NCBI GenBank assembly: GCA_001799575.1
Contig: MGTT01000016.1
Location: 124,001-188,000 of the forward strand
Length of the DNA: 64,000 bases
From: Elusimicrobia bacterium GWA2_56_46
GTDB lineage: Bacteria > Elusimicrobiota > Elusimicrobia > Elusimicrobiales > UBA9959
Direction of reading: 5' to 3'
The notes beneath the pieces were generated by a model. The model did no database searches and had not been told where the DNA came from. It saw only the letters and a list, made by a program, of their open reading frames with translations. How positions within the stretch are numbered: the first letter of the stretch is position 1; each line of letters opens with the position of its first letter. Positions 7,952 to 16,652 of this stretch are shown here, piece after piece. The translations under genes were made by a program, and so were the position numbers.

Positions 7952-9175
7952 GAATGCCAATTGTTTTTTTCTGGTCCAGATCGTCAGAGCGCCGGCTGAG
8001 ATAAAGGCGCACGCGGCGCCGACCACGAAAGGCGCGGCCGGGGAGACCTTTGTCCACAGAAGGCCGGCCAGGGCGCTGGCCGCGAAAGTCAGAAAGCCCA
8101 TGGTTCCCTGGAAGTAGCCCATGCCGGTGGCGCGGTTATCGGCGGCGCTCAGATTGGAAATTACGGCCTTGGCGATGCCTTCGTTGAACGCGCCGTAGAA
8201 GCCGTAAAGGGCGAACAGCGCCCAGATCATCCAGCCTTTGTCCGCCGCGGCGAAGCCGAGATAGACCGCGGAGAAAACCAGAAAACCGAAGATCATGCTC
8301 TTTATTTTTCCCAGCCTGTCGGACAGCCAGCCGGCGGGCGCGGCCAGAAAAGCGTAGACCAGATTATAGCCGGTGTACGCCAGGATGACGTGCGTGGTGG
8401 TGAAACCGGCGTTCTTGGCTTTCATTATCAGAAAAACGTCGCTGGAATTGCCTATCGCGAAAATGGCATAGAGGGAGACAAAGGTCTTGAAATCGGAAGT
8501 CATGGGGGTGCGGGGGGGAGTGGTCAGTGCAGAGTGATCAGTGGTTAGTGATGAGGTTCCGGATCCGCCGCTTTGGCCGGCGGCTTCTTTGACGAAATAG
8601 ATCAGGACGAAAACACCCAGTATGGCGGGGATAAAAGCGGCTTTGAAAATAAAACGGTAATCAGGGGCGTCGGCCGGCATACTGCTCAGCATCAGGAGGG
8701 CGACCAGCGGGCCGAGGGCCGCGCCCAGGGTATCCATGGCCCGATGAAAACCGAAAGCCTTGCCCCAGTGCTGTTTCTCTATGGAATCGGCGATAAGCGC
8801 GTCGCGGGCGGAAGTGCGCAGGCCTTTGCCCACGCGGTCTATAAAACGGGAGAACAGGACGAAATGCCAGGTAACGGCGAACGCGAGCACGGGCTTCGCT
8901 ATGGCCGAGAGGCTATAGCCGGCCACGATGAATGGCTTGCGCCTGGAAACCTTGTCCGACCACAGGCCTCCGAGGATCTTTAAAAAGCTGGCGGTGGATT
9001 CGGCCACGCCTTCTATGAGGCCCACCACGCTCATCGGGGCGCCCAGCACGGAGGTGAGAAAAATGGGCACTATGGGATATAGCATCTCGCTTGAAATATC
9101 GGTGAGGCCGCTTACAATGCCCAGGAAAGTCACGTTCCTGGTCAAACCTGTTCTCATGTCCTTGAAGAAACCCAT
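7949..9175 (-). CDS. Major facilitator superfamily transporter
   Basis: This 408-residue inner-membrane carrier has about 12 hydrophobic segments. It opens with FLGIVSGLTDISSEMLYPIVPIFLTSVLGAP and has the MFS loop motif LGGLWSDKVSRRKPFIVAGY between helices 2 and 3, repeated as AGWLSDRLGKIKS in the second half. This resembles the group often annotated as YfcJ- or fosmidomycin-resistance-like exporters, but the substrate cannot be told. GGAGG lies 4 nt before the ATG. The central cytoplasmic loop contains SSLTTDHSALTTPP, encoded by five 7-bp repeats (8519-8553), an in-frame insertion at a tolerant site. The stop codon also comes from a 7-bp array. Confidence 0.88.
   Translation of the reverse strand: MGFFKDMRTGLTRNVTFLGIVSGLTDISSEMLYPIVPIFLTSVLGAPMSVVGLIEGVAESTASFLKILGGLWSDKVSRRKPFIVAGYSLSAIAKPVLAFAVTWHFVLFSRFIDRVGKGLRTSARDALIADSIEKQHWGKAFGFHRAMDTLGAALGPLVALLMLSSMPADAPDYRFIFKAAFIPAILGVFVLIYFVKEAAGQSGGSGTSSLTTDHSALTTPPRTPMTSDFKTFVSLYAIFAIGNSSDVFLIMKAKNAGFTTTHVILAYTGYNLVYAFLAAPAGWLSDRLGKIKSMIFGFLVFSAVYLGFAAADKGWMIWALFALYGFYGAFNEGIAKAVISNLSAADNRATGMGYFQGTMGFLTFAASALAGLLWTKVSPAAPFVVGAACAFISAGALTIWTRKKQLAF
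8519..8556. repeat. Five 7-bp repeats (AGTGRTC class) inside the MFS gene
   Basis: AGTGGTC, AGTGCAG, AGTGATC, AGTGGTT, AGTGATG and a partial unit are read in frame on the minus strand as a Ser/Thr-rich loop. The same words occur between genes at 53154-53188 and 56799-56833. Confidence 0.85.
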
Positions 9176-9193
9176 TAAACCTCCGGAAAAAAA

Positions 9194-9284
9194 TAGGGTA
9201 GAGGGTATAGAGGTTAGGGTAGAGGATGCAGAAATAAGGAATTTCCCACTCTAAACCCTGGACCCTATACCCTAACCCCTACCG
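9194..9284. repeat. Opposed GGGTAGA/GGGTATA 7-bp arrays between MFS and FeoAB genes
   Basis: The plus strand reads GGGTAGA, GGGTATA, GAGGTTA, GGGTAGA. After about 20 bp the minus strand reads GGTAGGGGTTAGGGTATAGGG. The two parts can pair imperfectly. This fills the 112-bp gap downstream of FeoAB and upstream of the MFS gene, so it may act as a terminator. Confidence 0.7.
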
Positions 9285-9287
9285 TGA

Positions 9288-11246
9288 TTATACCAATAGA
9301 GCCAGAGCCGCCGCCACTAATACGGCGGCGCAGAAATTGAGGAGGAATACGCCCAGCGCGTCCTTAAGCCCCAGTTCCCTTATCGTGACGGCGAAAGCGC
9401 CGATGCAGGGCAGATAGAGCGTAAGAAATACCGAGGCGACCACCAGCTGGCCGGGCCCGAGTCCGAATGGGATCAGCATGGCGATGGAGATGTCCTTGCG
9501 CAGGAAGCCGAGCGTCATCACCGAGACGGTGTCGGCCGGCAGGCCCAGAAGATGCGTGACGGGGTATTTAAAGAGCCCGGTCAGGGCGTGCAGGATGCCG
9601 GTCATATTGAGGATATTTATTGTCAGCACCCCGGCCAGGATCATGGGCACCGCTTCGACCAGGAAATCTTTCAGGCGCAGCCAGGTCTTGGACCACAAGA
9701 CCGGGAGGGAGGGGAGCTGGTAAGGAGGGATCTCTATGAAGAGTTCCGGCGTTTCGCCTTTCAGGACGCGGTTAAGCGCCAGGCCCGCCGCCGCTCCCGC
9801 GCCCGCCAAAGCCAGGAACACGGCGATAGTGTATTTTACCGGATAAGGCGCCAGCACGCTTAAGATCATGGCGCTCTGCGGCATGCAGGGGGCGGCGGCC
9901 AGGGTCAGCGCCGTGGCTATAACGCGCTCGCGTCTGTTCTCAAGAACCCGCACCGCCAGGATGGCCGGCACTTTGCAGCCGAGCCCCAGCATAAGCGGGA
10001 TGGTGCCGTAGCCGTGGAGGCCCAGCTTATGCATCGTGCTGTCCAGCAAAACCGAAAGTCTGGGCAGATAGCCGAGATCCTCCAGCACGCCCAGCACCAG
10101 ATAGAAAGCTATGAGATAGGGGAGGACGACGATAAATGGAATGTAAAGTCCGGTGACGAGCAGGCCGAAGTCTTCCATGGGTTTCATGGAGGCGCCCACA
10201 AGCAGGGTCTTCAGCGCGCCGCTCAAATGGAGGAACACTGAGGCTTTTTCCAGCGCGGGTATGTACACGCCGTTGAAAAGAGGATCCAGAACCTGAGTGA
10301 TGAGTGTTTCTCCGGCCGTCCTTACGGCCGCGAACACGGCCGCCATGGCCGCGAAAGCGAAAGGGATGCCGGTGGAGGGCCTGGAGGTGAGGTCTTCCAG
10401 TTTCTCCAGCAAGCTGGGGTGTTTGTGGGCCAGGGTCTGGCATTGGGCCGTCAGTTTGCCTACGAGGAGCCATTTTTCGTCGGTGGAAGCGGGGGGCGCG
10501 TCGTGCCTCGGCAGACCTCCGGCCCGGAACGACCGCACTGCGTCGTTAAGGAGCGTGAGCCCTTCTCCGGTGGTCGCCACGAAAGGGATCACTTTTATTT
10601 TCAGCGCGGCTTCAAGTTTGGCGGAGTCTATGCTGATGCCGCGGCGTTTGGCGATATCCGACTTGTTCAGCAGGATTATCATGGGGGTTCCGAGGCCCAT
10701 AAGTTCCAGCGCGAAAAAAAGGTTTCTTTCCAGGTTGGTGGCGTCCAGCACGTGGATCAGCAGTTCTTTGCCGTCTTCAAGTATCATCCTGCCGGCGGCT
10801 TCCTCGGCTTTATTCGCCGGGCTCAGGCTGTAGGCGCCCGGCACGTCTATGACGGCGAAATGCTCTCCGCCAAGCACCGCCGAGCCGCTGGTGTAGCTTA
10901 CCGTTGTGCCGGGATAGTTGGAGGAGATCACGTCCAGGCCGGTCAGGCGGGAAAAAACCACGCTCTTTCCGACGTTCGGGTTGCCGGTCAGCAGGAGCGT
11001 GCCGCAGCTTACTTTTACGCTGATCCGCTTTGCCATACCCCGGCCCAGGGCGATCCTGGAACCCATCACTTCCACCGTAACCGGCCCCTTGTACCCCTTG
11101 GGCGTCCTTTTGGTCAACTGGCGGCCGGAGTGTATTCCCATAGTCTGAAGTTTTTCCGCCAGTCCGGGAGGGCCGGAAATATCGATGACGCAGCCCTTTT
11201 CGTGTTCCTTCATGGAAAGCAGATCCGAGATTTTGTCGTTTTTCAT
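9288..11246 (-). CDS. feoB: FeoA-FeoB fusion, ferrous iron transporter
   Basis: This protein imports Fe(II) across the inner membrane, with a GTPase-controlled permease. It has 652 residues. A FeoA-type SH3-like domain occupies residues 1-78 (GPPGLAEKLQTMGIHSG, ALGRGMAKRISV). The G domain then shows GNPNVGKS (88-95), YPGTTV (111-116), DVPG (134-137) and NKSD (194-197). The remainder is a membrane region with the two Gate motifs (YLPRLSVLLDSTMHKLGLHG and LGCKVPAILAVR). FeoA and FeoB are separate genes in enteric bacteria; the fusion is known elsewhere. It is shorter than E. coli FeoB (773). The start overlaps the previous stop as ATGA, so it is co-translated with the dehydrogenase. Confidence 0.95.
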   Translation of the reverse strand: MKNDKISDLLSMKEHEKGCVIDISGPPGLAEKLQTMGIHSGRQLTKRTPKGYKGPVTVEVMGSRIALGRGMAKRISVKVSCGTLLLTGNPNVGKSVVFSRLTGLDVISSNYPGTTVSYTSGSAVLGGEHFAVIDVPGAYSLSPANKAEEAAGRMILEDGKELLIHVLDATNLERNLFFALELMGLGTPMIILLNKSDIAKRRGISIDSAKLEAALKIKVIPFVATTGEGLTLLNDAVRSFRAGGLPRHDAPPASTDEKWLLVGKLTAQCQTLAHKHPSLLEKLEDLTSRPSTGIPFAFAAMAAVFAAVRTAGETLITQVLDPLFNGVYIPALEKASVFLHLSGALKTLLVGASMKPMEDFGLLVTGLYIPFIVVLPYLIAFYLVLGVLEDLGYLPRLSVLLDSTMHKLGLHGYGTIPLMLGLGCKVPAILAVRVLENRRERVIATALTLAAAPCMPQSAMILSVLAPYPVKYTIAVFLALAGAGAAAGLALNRVLKGETPELFIEIPPYQLPSLPVLWSKTWLRLKDFLVEAVPMILAGVLTINILNMTGILHALTGLFKYPVTHLLGLPADTVSVMTLGFLRKDISIAMLIPFGLGPGQLVVASVFLTLYLPCIGAFAVTIRELGLKDALGVFLLNFCAAVLVAAALALLV

Positions 11247-12142
11247 ATCGCGCGAGCTTTTCTGTATTCCTCGGCAAGAGTTTTCAGCACTACGGTCAGA
11301 TCTTTTTCGCCCTCGCCCAGCTTGTACGATGTCGTCATCACTTTTTCAATAGCTTCGGTGACCGGCAGCCGCTGGCCGCGTCCGTCCGCTTCTTTGAGCA
11401 TAAAACGCGCGTCTTTAAGCATATGTTTGAGGGCGAAAGCGGGGGGGAAGTCTTTTTCCAGGATATTCCGTTCCTTCATCCTGAAATAGCCGCAGTTCAG
11501 CGCCGGGCTTTCGTTCAATACGGAAAATATCAGTTTGGGATCCAGTTCCAGCCGCTCGGCCAGGATCGCGCTTTCAGCCAGGGCGGCGGTGAGCCCCGCC
11601 ACTATGAGATTTACGCATAGTTTCAGCGCCGTGCCGGCCGGAGCGGGCCCGGCGTAGATCACGGTTTTGCCCATTGCCAGGAGAATGGGCCTGGCTTCGT
11701 CCACCGTTTTTTCCTCTCCGGCGGCCAGCATGATAAGCGTGCCGTCTTCCGCCAGCGGTTTTGAGCCGGAGACCGGGCAGTCTACGAACCTGACCCTTTC
11801 CGCGAAGCAGCGATCTTTAAGTTTTTTTGCGTATTCCACGGAGACCGTGGAGGCATTGATGAGGAGGCTGCCGTCGAAACCGGCGGCGAAAACGCCCTCC
11901 GGGCCTTCCAGCACGGCGTCCAGCGCGGCCGGGTCGGACACCATCGTTATCACCACATTGCACATCCTGGCCAGCGCTTTGGGCGTGGCCGCCACCTCGC
12001 AGCCTTTGTCCGCGAAGCCGGTGGTTTTCAGACGGTTGCGGTTATGGACCGAGACGTTAAAACCGGCTTTTACGAGATTTTCGGCCATCGCCCGGCCCAT
12101 GACGCCGAGCCCGATAAAACCTATCCGCGGGGGAATGCTCAT
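11243..12142 (-). CDS. 3-hydroxyisobutyrate dehydrogenase-family NAD(P)-dependent oxidoreductase
   Basis: With the start at 12142 the protein has 299 residues, typical for beta-hydroxyacid dehydrogenases. The N-terminal Rossmann fold begins RIGFIGLGVMGRAMAENLVKAGFNVSVHNR. The substrate motif is FVDCPVSGSKPLAEDGTLIMLAAG. The likely catalytic lysine lies in GTALKLCVNLIVAGL, where the usual KxxNN motif reads KLCVN. I prefer this start over the track's 12175 because AGGAG precedes it. The longer N-terminus MAYGLWQQENI is only translated 7-bp repeat. The substrate may be a small 3-hydroxyacid such as tartronate semialdehyde, hydroxyisobutyrate or succinic semialdehyde, and is not resolved. It is coupled to feoB by a 4-bp overlap. 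Confidence 0.88.
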   Translation of the reverse strand: MSIPPRIGFIGLGVMGRAMAENLVKAGFNVSVHNRNRLKTTGFADKGCEVAATPKALARMCNVVITMVSDPAALDAVLEGPEGVFAAGFDGSLLINASTVSVEYAKKLKDRCFAERVRFVDCPVSGSKPLAEDGTLIMLAAGEEKTVDEARPILLAMGKTVIYAGPAPAGTALKLCVNLIVAGLTAALAESAILAERLELDPKLIFSVLNESPALNCGYFRMKERNILEKDFPPAFALKHMLKDARFMLKEADGRGQRLPVTEAIEKVMTTSYKLGEGEKDLTVVLKTLAEEYRKARAI

Positions 12143-12154
12143 AATATTCTCCTG

Positions 12155-12189
12155 CTGCCATAGGCCGTATGCCATAAGCCATAGGCAGA
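12155..12189. repeat. Five 7-bp repeats, CTGCCAT/AAGCCAT class
   Basis: CTGCCAT, AGGCCGT, ATGCCAT, AAGCCAT and AGGCAGA fill the gap between the RluE-like gene and the dehydrogenase. On the minus strand they create spurious ATG codons upstream of the true start. Confidence 0.75.
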
Positions 12190-12190
12190 T

Positions 12191-12751
12191 TTAACCTTTA
12201 AGCTTTTTTAACTCTGCCGGGGTCAGGTCGCGCCACTGGCCGGGGAGAAGGCCGTCAAGCTTCAAGGGGCCTATGCTCAGTCTCAGAAGCCGCAGGACGG
12301 GAAAACCCACGGCGGCCAGCATCCGGCGCACCTGGCGGTTGCGTCCTTCCCGCAGCTCTATCTCCACCCAGGAAACAGGCACCGTTTTGCGGAACCTTAT
12401 CGGCGGGACTCTGGGCGGCAGATCCGGTTCCTCCACGGCGCGCGCTCCGCACGGGAGGGCGGGGCCGTCGCTGAGAACCGGGCCTTTGCGCAGTTTCTCC
12501 AGCGCGTCGCCGGTAATGGTACGCTCCACCTGGGCCAGGTAGAGCTTGGGCATCTTATGCCTGGGTTCCGCTATGCGGCTCTGGAGCGTTCCGTCGTCCG
12601 TAAGAAAAAGCAGGCCCTCGCTGTCGGCGTCCAGGCGTCCGGCGGCGCGCACCCCCTTTGGAAAACCGAATTCCGCCAGGGACTTGTGGCCGTGAACCGG
12701 GGTGAACTGCGATAAGACGCCGTAAGGCTTATAAAAAATTATATAGCGCAT
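12191..12751 (-). CDS. RluE/RsuA-type 23S rRNA pseudouridine synthase
   Basis: This enzyme isomerises uridine to pseudouridine in rRNA. It has 186 residues, the size of RluE-type enzymes that lack the N-terminal S4 domain. The diagnostic motif is AAGRLDADSEGLLFLTDDG near residue 38, where the Asp of GRLD is catalytic. Further conserved blocks are KLYLAQVE, VEIELREGRNRQVRRMLAAVGFPVLRLLRLSIGPLKL and the tail DLTPAELKKL. It is divergent from the RNase D gene and lies upstream of the dehydrogenase-feoB pair. RluE acts on U2457 in E. coli; the same target here is likely but unproven. Confidence 0.9.
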   Translation of the reverse strand: MRYIIFYKPYGVLSQFTPVHGHKSLAEFGFPKGVRAAGRLDADSEGLLFLTDDGTLQSRIAEPRHKMPKLYLAQVERTITGDALEKLRKGPVLSDGPALPCGARAVEEPDLPPRVPPIRFRKTVPVSWVEIELREGRNRQVRRMLAAVGFPVLRLLRLSIGPLKLDGLLPGQWRDLTPAELKKLKG

Positions 12752-12813
12752 GGCGATGCCGTAAATATGAAGAGTGCTTTACGACGCCGGCCCGAAAACC
12801 GGCGCCAATATGT

Positions 12814-12819
12814 TATTAT
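12814..12819 (+). promoter_or_regulatory. -10 box abutting the RNase D start codon
   Basis: TGTTATTAT gives TATTAT (12814-12819) with 7 nt to the ATG at 12827 and no Shine-Dalgarno. Transcription would start at or very near the A of ATG. This favours the shorter start over the track's 12767. Confidence 0.5.
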
Positions 12820-12826
12820 ATTTTAT

Positions 12827-13975
12827 ATGCCCTACGCTTTTGTGGAAAAACAACATGATTTCGACGTCCTTGTCGCCAAACTCCGGACGCATAAATACCT
12901 CTCCATAGACACCGAGTCCAACAGTATGTACGTGCATAAGGAACAGCTTTGCCTGGTGCAGCTTGCCAGCGAACATCTGAACGCCGTGGTCGACTCCCTG
13001 GCCGTGGATATAAGAGGCCTTGCGCCCATTTTCGCGGATAAACACATAGAAAAAATCTTCCACTCCGCCGAAGCGGACATTAAGACCATCAAAGCTTCCA
13101 TACCGGTCAAGTTTGAGAACATCTTCGACGTCATGCTGGCCGCCAAATATCTGGGCCTTAAACGCTGCGGCCTGGAGAATATGGTCAAGGAGCACATCGG
13201 CATCGAGCTCAACAAGAAATTCCAGAAAGCAGACTGGGGCCGCCGGCCGCTGATGAAAGAGATGCTGGATTACGCTATCGGCGACGTCCTCTATCTGCAC
13301 AAGCTGCGCAATATGTTCGCGGAAGAGCTCAATAAAAAAGGCAAGCTAGAAGAGATAAAAAGCGAATTCGCCGAGGTCGCGGAGCTGGAGCCTTCGAGGA
13401 ATGAATTCGACGAGAACGGCTTCTTCCGCATCCACGAGGCCCGCCAGCTCAACGGCCGCGGCCTGGCCGTTCTGAGAGAACTTTATATTTTCCGTGAACG
13501 GGCCGCAAGGGAACGCAACCGGCCGCCGTTCAAGATCATCAGCGAAGACCTGATGTTCCGTCTCGCGACGGCGCCCAAAGAGGCCCTCGACAACCTTTCA
13601 ATTTTCAAGGGGATGTCCGCTTATGTCCTGGCCAATCACGGCCCGTGGATAAAGGACGCCATTCAGTACGGGCTGAAAGCGCCGGAAGTGCAGTTTCCGA
13701 AACGTTCCGCGCCGCCGTCTTCGGACAAGCGCGTGCATTTTGAGGGGATACGGGAGCGGTTCAAGGTGCTCAAGGCCTGGCGCCTTGAGACCGCCAACAG
13801 GCGCAATATGCTGCCCGAGGCCGTGCTCAGCAACGATATTCTGGAAAAAACGGCGCTGATAGATCCCAAGACGGCCGACGAACTTAGAAGCGTGAGGGGG
13901 TTCGGGCCGGAGAAGTTCGTGTTGTACGCCGAGGAAATGGTCAAGGCCCTGAGAAAGCCTAAAAAAACCGCCTGA
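12827..13975 (+). CDS. rnd: Ribonuclease D
   Basis: This 3'-to-5' exoribonuclease acts in tRNA maturation and RNA decay. It has 382 residues from the chosen start. The DEDD exonuclease motifs are visible: LSIDTESNSM (Exo I, Asp and Glu), FHSAEADIKTI (Exo II) and LDYAIGDVLYLHKL (Exo III, Tyr and Asp). Two HRDC-like regions follow, one with ALAVLRELYIFRERAARERNRPPFKII and one at the C-terminus with ALIDPKTADELRSVRGFGPEKF. The track begins 20 residues earlier at 12767, but neither start has a Shine-Dalgarno. A -10 box just before 12827 suggests a leaderless mRNA. It is convergent with the YgiQ gene, with only 4 bp between stops. Confidence 0.93.
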   Translation: MPYAFVEKQHDFDVLVAKLRTHKYLSIDTESNSMYVHKEQLCLVQLASEHLNAVVDSLAVDIRGLAPIFADKHIEKIFHSAEADIKTIKASIPVKFENIFDVMLAAKYLGLKRCGLENMVKEHIGIELNKKFQKADWGRRPLMKEMLDYAIGDVLYLHKLRNMFAEELNKKGKLEEIKSEFAEVAELEPSRNEFDENGFFRIHEARQLNGRGLAVLRELYIFRERAARERNRPPFKIISEDLMFRLATAPKEALDNLSIFKGMSAYVLANHGPWIKDAIQYGLKAPEVQFPKRSAPPSSDKRVHFEGIRERFKVLKAWRLETANRRNMLPEAVLSNDILEKTALIDPKTADELRSVRGFGPEKFVLYAEEMVKALRKPKKTA

Positions 13976-13979
13976 CGCG

Positions 13980-15758
13980 TCATCCCAATATTTTTCTCAT
14001 CAGATCCGGCCGGTTTATCTCCCTTAACGCTTTTATTATCAGCGGCCGGTTTTCCGGCTTGAAATACTGGAGCAGCGCCCGGTGCAGGCGCCGCTCCGTT
14101 TCTTTTTTAGCGGAGTAGACCGGTTCCAGGGTAAAAGGATCCAGGCCCGTGTAGTACATGGACGAGGCAATGTCCATGGGAGCCGGCAGAAAGTCGTTTA
14201 TCTGAAGCGGCCGGTAGCGTCTGGCTTTCAGAAAAGCGGCCAGTTCGGCCGCGTCCTCAAGCGTCGCGCCCGGGTGGGCCGAGATAAAATAGGGCACCAG
14301 ATACTGTTCTTTTCCCGCCCTTGAGGAAGCCGACAGGAACTGCTCGGCGAATTTAACGAACACGCCGCTTCCCGGTTTTCTCATTTTTTTCAGCACTTCC
14401 GGCTGGCTGTGTTCCGGCGCCACTTTCAGCTGTCCGCCGGTATGGAACGCGGCTATTTCGCTGATGTACTCGCCGCATTGCAGGGCCAGATCCATCCTGA
14501 TCCCGGACGCGACGAAAGCTTTTTTAAGGCCCTTTATTTTCCTGACTTCGCGCAGCAGCTCCAGCAGAGGTTTGTGATCGGTCTCAAGGTTCGCGCAGAT
14601 CGCCGGATGCAGGCAGGACGGTCTTTTGCATTTTTCGCAGAGGCCCGTGTCCCTGCCGCCCATGCGGTACATATTGGCGGAGGGAGCGCCTAAATCGGAG
14701 ATGAGGCGCGTGGAACCTTTTTCGTTCACCAGTTTTTCGGCTTCTTTCAGGATGGAGCCGCGGCTGCGGGACTGGATAAATTTGCCCTGGTGCAGGCCGA
14801 GCGAACAGAAAGCGCAGCCGCCGAAGCAGCCGCGGTGGATAACGATGGAATCTTTTACCGTTTCGAAAGCGGGTACGGGCTCTTTGTAGGATGGGTGCTG
14901 TTTTTTCAGGAAAGGAAGGCCGTAGATCCTGTCCAGCTCTTCCATGGCCAGGGGGAAGGAGGGAGGATTCTGGACAACGGCCCGCGTATCGGAGAACTGG
15001 ATCAGGGTTTTGGCGCACCAGGGATTGGCTTCTTCGTGGATCATGCGCGTGGCGCCGGAGAATTTGAAGCGGTCGCGGGAGACTTCTTCGAAAGAGGGAA
15101 TGACCAGCGCATTTTCCGGCTTGAGTTCTTTAGCCTCTTTCTGGCCGAGGACGTACGAAGTGCCGCGCACGTTGCGTATTTCTTTAACGGGCGTCCCGGC
15201 TTTCAGGAGGGCGGCTATCTCAAGTATGGGACTTTCGCCCATGCCGTAGACAAGCAGGTCGGCTTTCGCGTCCAGCAGCACGCTCTTCCTGACTTTATCG
15301 GACCAGTAATCGTAATGGGCGAAGCGGCGCATGGAGGCTTCTATGCCGCCGAGGACTATGGGAACGCCGGGGTAGGCTTCGCGGGCGCGCTGGGCGTAGA
15401 TGACGGCGGCGCGGTCGGGCCTGAGGCCGGGGCGGCCGCCGGGTGAATAGTCGTCATTGGAGCGGATGCGGCGGTTGTGGGTGTACTTGTTGATCATGGA
15501 GTCCATATTGCCGGCCGAGATTCCGAAAAAGAGGCGCGGTTTGCCGAATTTTTTGAAGTCTTCGGCGGAGATCCATTTGGGCTGGGAGAGGATGGCTAAG
15601 CGGCAGCCGGCGGCTTCGAGGACGCGGCCTATGAGCGCCATGGCGAAGGAGGGATGGTCTACGTAGGCGTCGCCGGTGACGAGGACGACGTCGACGCAGT
15701 CCCACCCCCTGGCTTTGACCTCGTCCGTCGTCATCGGTAGAAATTTGTTTGTGTTCAT
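13980..15758 (-). CDS. YgiQ family radical SAM protein
   Basis: This 592-residue member of the YgiQ (UPF0313) radical SAM family has an N-terminal domain with FLPMTTDEVKARGWDCVDVVLVTGDAYVDHPSFAMALI, the standard opening. IVLGGIEASMRRFAHYDYWSDKVRKS follows, and then the iron-sulfur motif HRGCFGGCAFCSLGLHQGK (CxxxCxxC). A further cysteine group (GLCEKCKRPSCLHPAIC) lies after it. The biochemical reaction is unknown. I place the start at MNTNKFLP because that matches the family; the 54 extra residues in the track run through the palindrome at 15799-15833. TATACT lies 13 nt before this ATG. Confidence 0.92.
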   Translation of the reverse strand: MNTNKFLPMTTDEVKARGWDCVDVVLVTGDAYVDHPSFAMALIGRVLEAAGCRLAILSQPKWISAEDFKKFGKPRLFFGISAGNMDSMINKYTHNRRIRSNDDYSPGGRPGLRPDRAAVIYAQRAREAYPGVPIVLGGIEASMRRFAHYDYWSDKVRKSVLLDAKADLLVYGMGESPILEIAALLKAGTPVKEIRNVRGTSYVLGQKEAKELKPENALVIPSFEEVSRDRFKFSGATRMIHEEANPWCAKTLIQFSDTRAVVQNPPSFPLAMEELDRIYGLPFLKKQHPSYKEPVPAFETVKDSIVIHRGCFGGCAFCSLGLHQGKFIQSRSRGSILKEAEKLVNEKGSTRLISDLGAPSANMYRMGGRDTGLCEKCKRPSCLHPAICANLETDHKPLLELLREVRKIKGLKKAFVASGIRMDLALQCGEYISEIAAFHTGGQLKVAPEHSQPEVLKKMRKPGSGVFVKFAEQFLSASSRAGKEQYLVPYFISAHPGATLEDAAELAAFLKARRYRPLQINDFLPAPMDIASSMYYTGLDPFTLEPVYSAKKETERRLHRALLQYFKPENRPLIIKALREINRPDLMRKILG

Positions 15759-15798
15759 AGTTCCAAACCAAAGTATAACATTTTGAGAAAAAAGGCAG

Positions 15799-15833
15799 AC
15801 CCTCAAAAAGGTGCCTGGCACCTTTTTGAGGGT
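15799..15833. repeat. 35-bp palindrome ACCCTCAAAAAGGTGCC-T-GGCACCTTTTTGAGGGT
   Basis: Two 17-bp arms match perfectly around a single central base. It lies between divergent genes (ygiQ-like and the outer-membrane protein), so it is not needed as a terminator. The core AAAAAGGTGCCTGGCACCTTTTT has the same design as the repeat at 5807-5857. Confidence 0.85.
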
Positions 15834-15903
15834 GGCTTTTATTTTGGGTGTTTTTTTGTAATAATAGGGGTAGGCGGTCATGGACGAGGTTTGGAGGCTA
15901 TTT

Positions 15904-16644
15904 ATGAAGAAATTTATCACACTGTTCCAGGCGGTTTTGGCGGCGGTTCTTATGGCGGAGGGCGCGGCTATGGCCGATCCGTTCTCGGATTTTAAAAAAT
16001 ACGCGGCTGAGTCCTATCTGAAGCCGTTCGCCAAGGATTTCGGCGGGCTTATCGGCGGGGCCGATTTTCATACCGGCCGCACAGCCGGTTTCCCGGGCTT
16101 CGACGTGGGGATCGCGGGTGTGGTTCAGTCCAAACCCAGTTCCGCCAACACGATACTCAAGACCGCGGGGGTGGACGCGTTTGGTCTGGCGCTTCTGCAG
16201 GGTTCTGTGGGGCTGCCGGTTGTGGACGCCGATCTCACGGTGCGCGGCGTAACCTATTCCGATCTGACCATTGTCGGCGGAGGCCTGCGTTACGGGCTTT
16301 TAAAAAGCGGAACGCTGACCAAATTTATTCCTGACGTGTCGGTTTCCGTTTTTTACGACGCGATAAATTACACGTATTTCAAGGGCAGCCATATGTCGGT
16401 GGACGCCGCTGCTTCGCTGGATATTCCCGTCGTAAAGCCGTTCGCCGGCATCGGATACGACAGAACCAAACTTGAAGTTAAGGGCGTCGGCGCCGCGCTG
16501 GACGGAACCACCGCCGCCGTTTCCGCGCCCCGCTACACGCTGGGACTGAAACTTGTGCCGTTCCCGCTCACTTACGTGTTCGCCGCTTACAGCATTTTGC
16601 ACGGCCAGGCCGGCTATCAGGCGGGTCTTGGTATAAAATTCTAG
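15904..16644 (+). CDS. Putative outer-membrane beta-barrel protein
   Basis: The chosen start gives 246 residues. GGAGG lies 6 nt upstream, and the signal peptide [24 protein letters not shown] is followed by mature [13 protein letters not shown]. The mature part alternates polar and hydrophobic residues in strands ([50 protein letters not shown]) and ends in ...QAGLGIKF, a terminal Phe as expected for BAM-inserted barrels. It resembles unclassified barrel families of the DUF6588 kind, but I cannot fix a family. The ornithine aminotransferase gene follows after 8 bp and may share the transcript. The track's extra MDEVWRLF is rejected because it precedes the Shine-Dalgarno. Confidence 0.7.
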   Translation: MKKFITLFQAVLAAVLMAEGAAMADPFSDFKKYAAESYLKPFAKDFGGLIGGADFHTGRTAGFPGFDVGIAGVVQSKPSSANTILKTAGVDAFGLALLQGSVGLPVVDADLTVRGVTYSDLTIVGGGLRYGLLKSGTLTKFIPDVSVSVFYDAINYTYFKGSHMSVDAAASLDIPVVKPFAGIGYDRTKLEVKGVGAALDGTTAAVSAPRYTLGLKLVPFPLTYVFAAYSILHGQAGYQAGLGIKF

Positions 16645-16652
16645 GAGGAACA

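Noticed and set aside
9194-9284. Telomere-like GGGTTA repeats
   Set aside because: Units are degenerate and mirror-imaged within one intergenic gap. They fit the 7-bp array class better.
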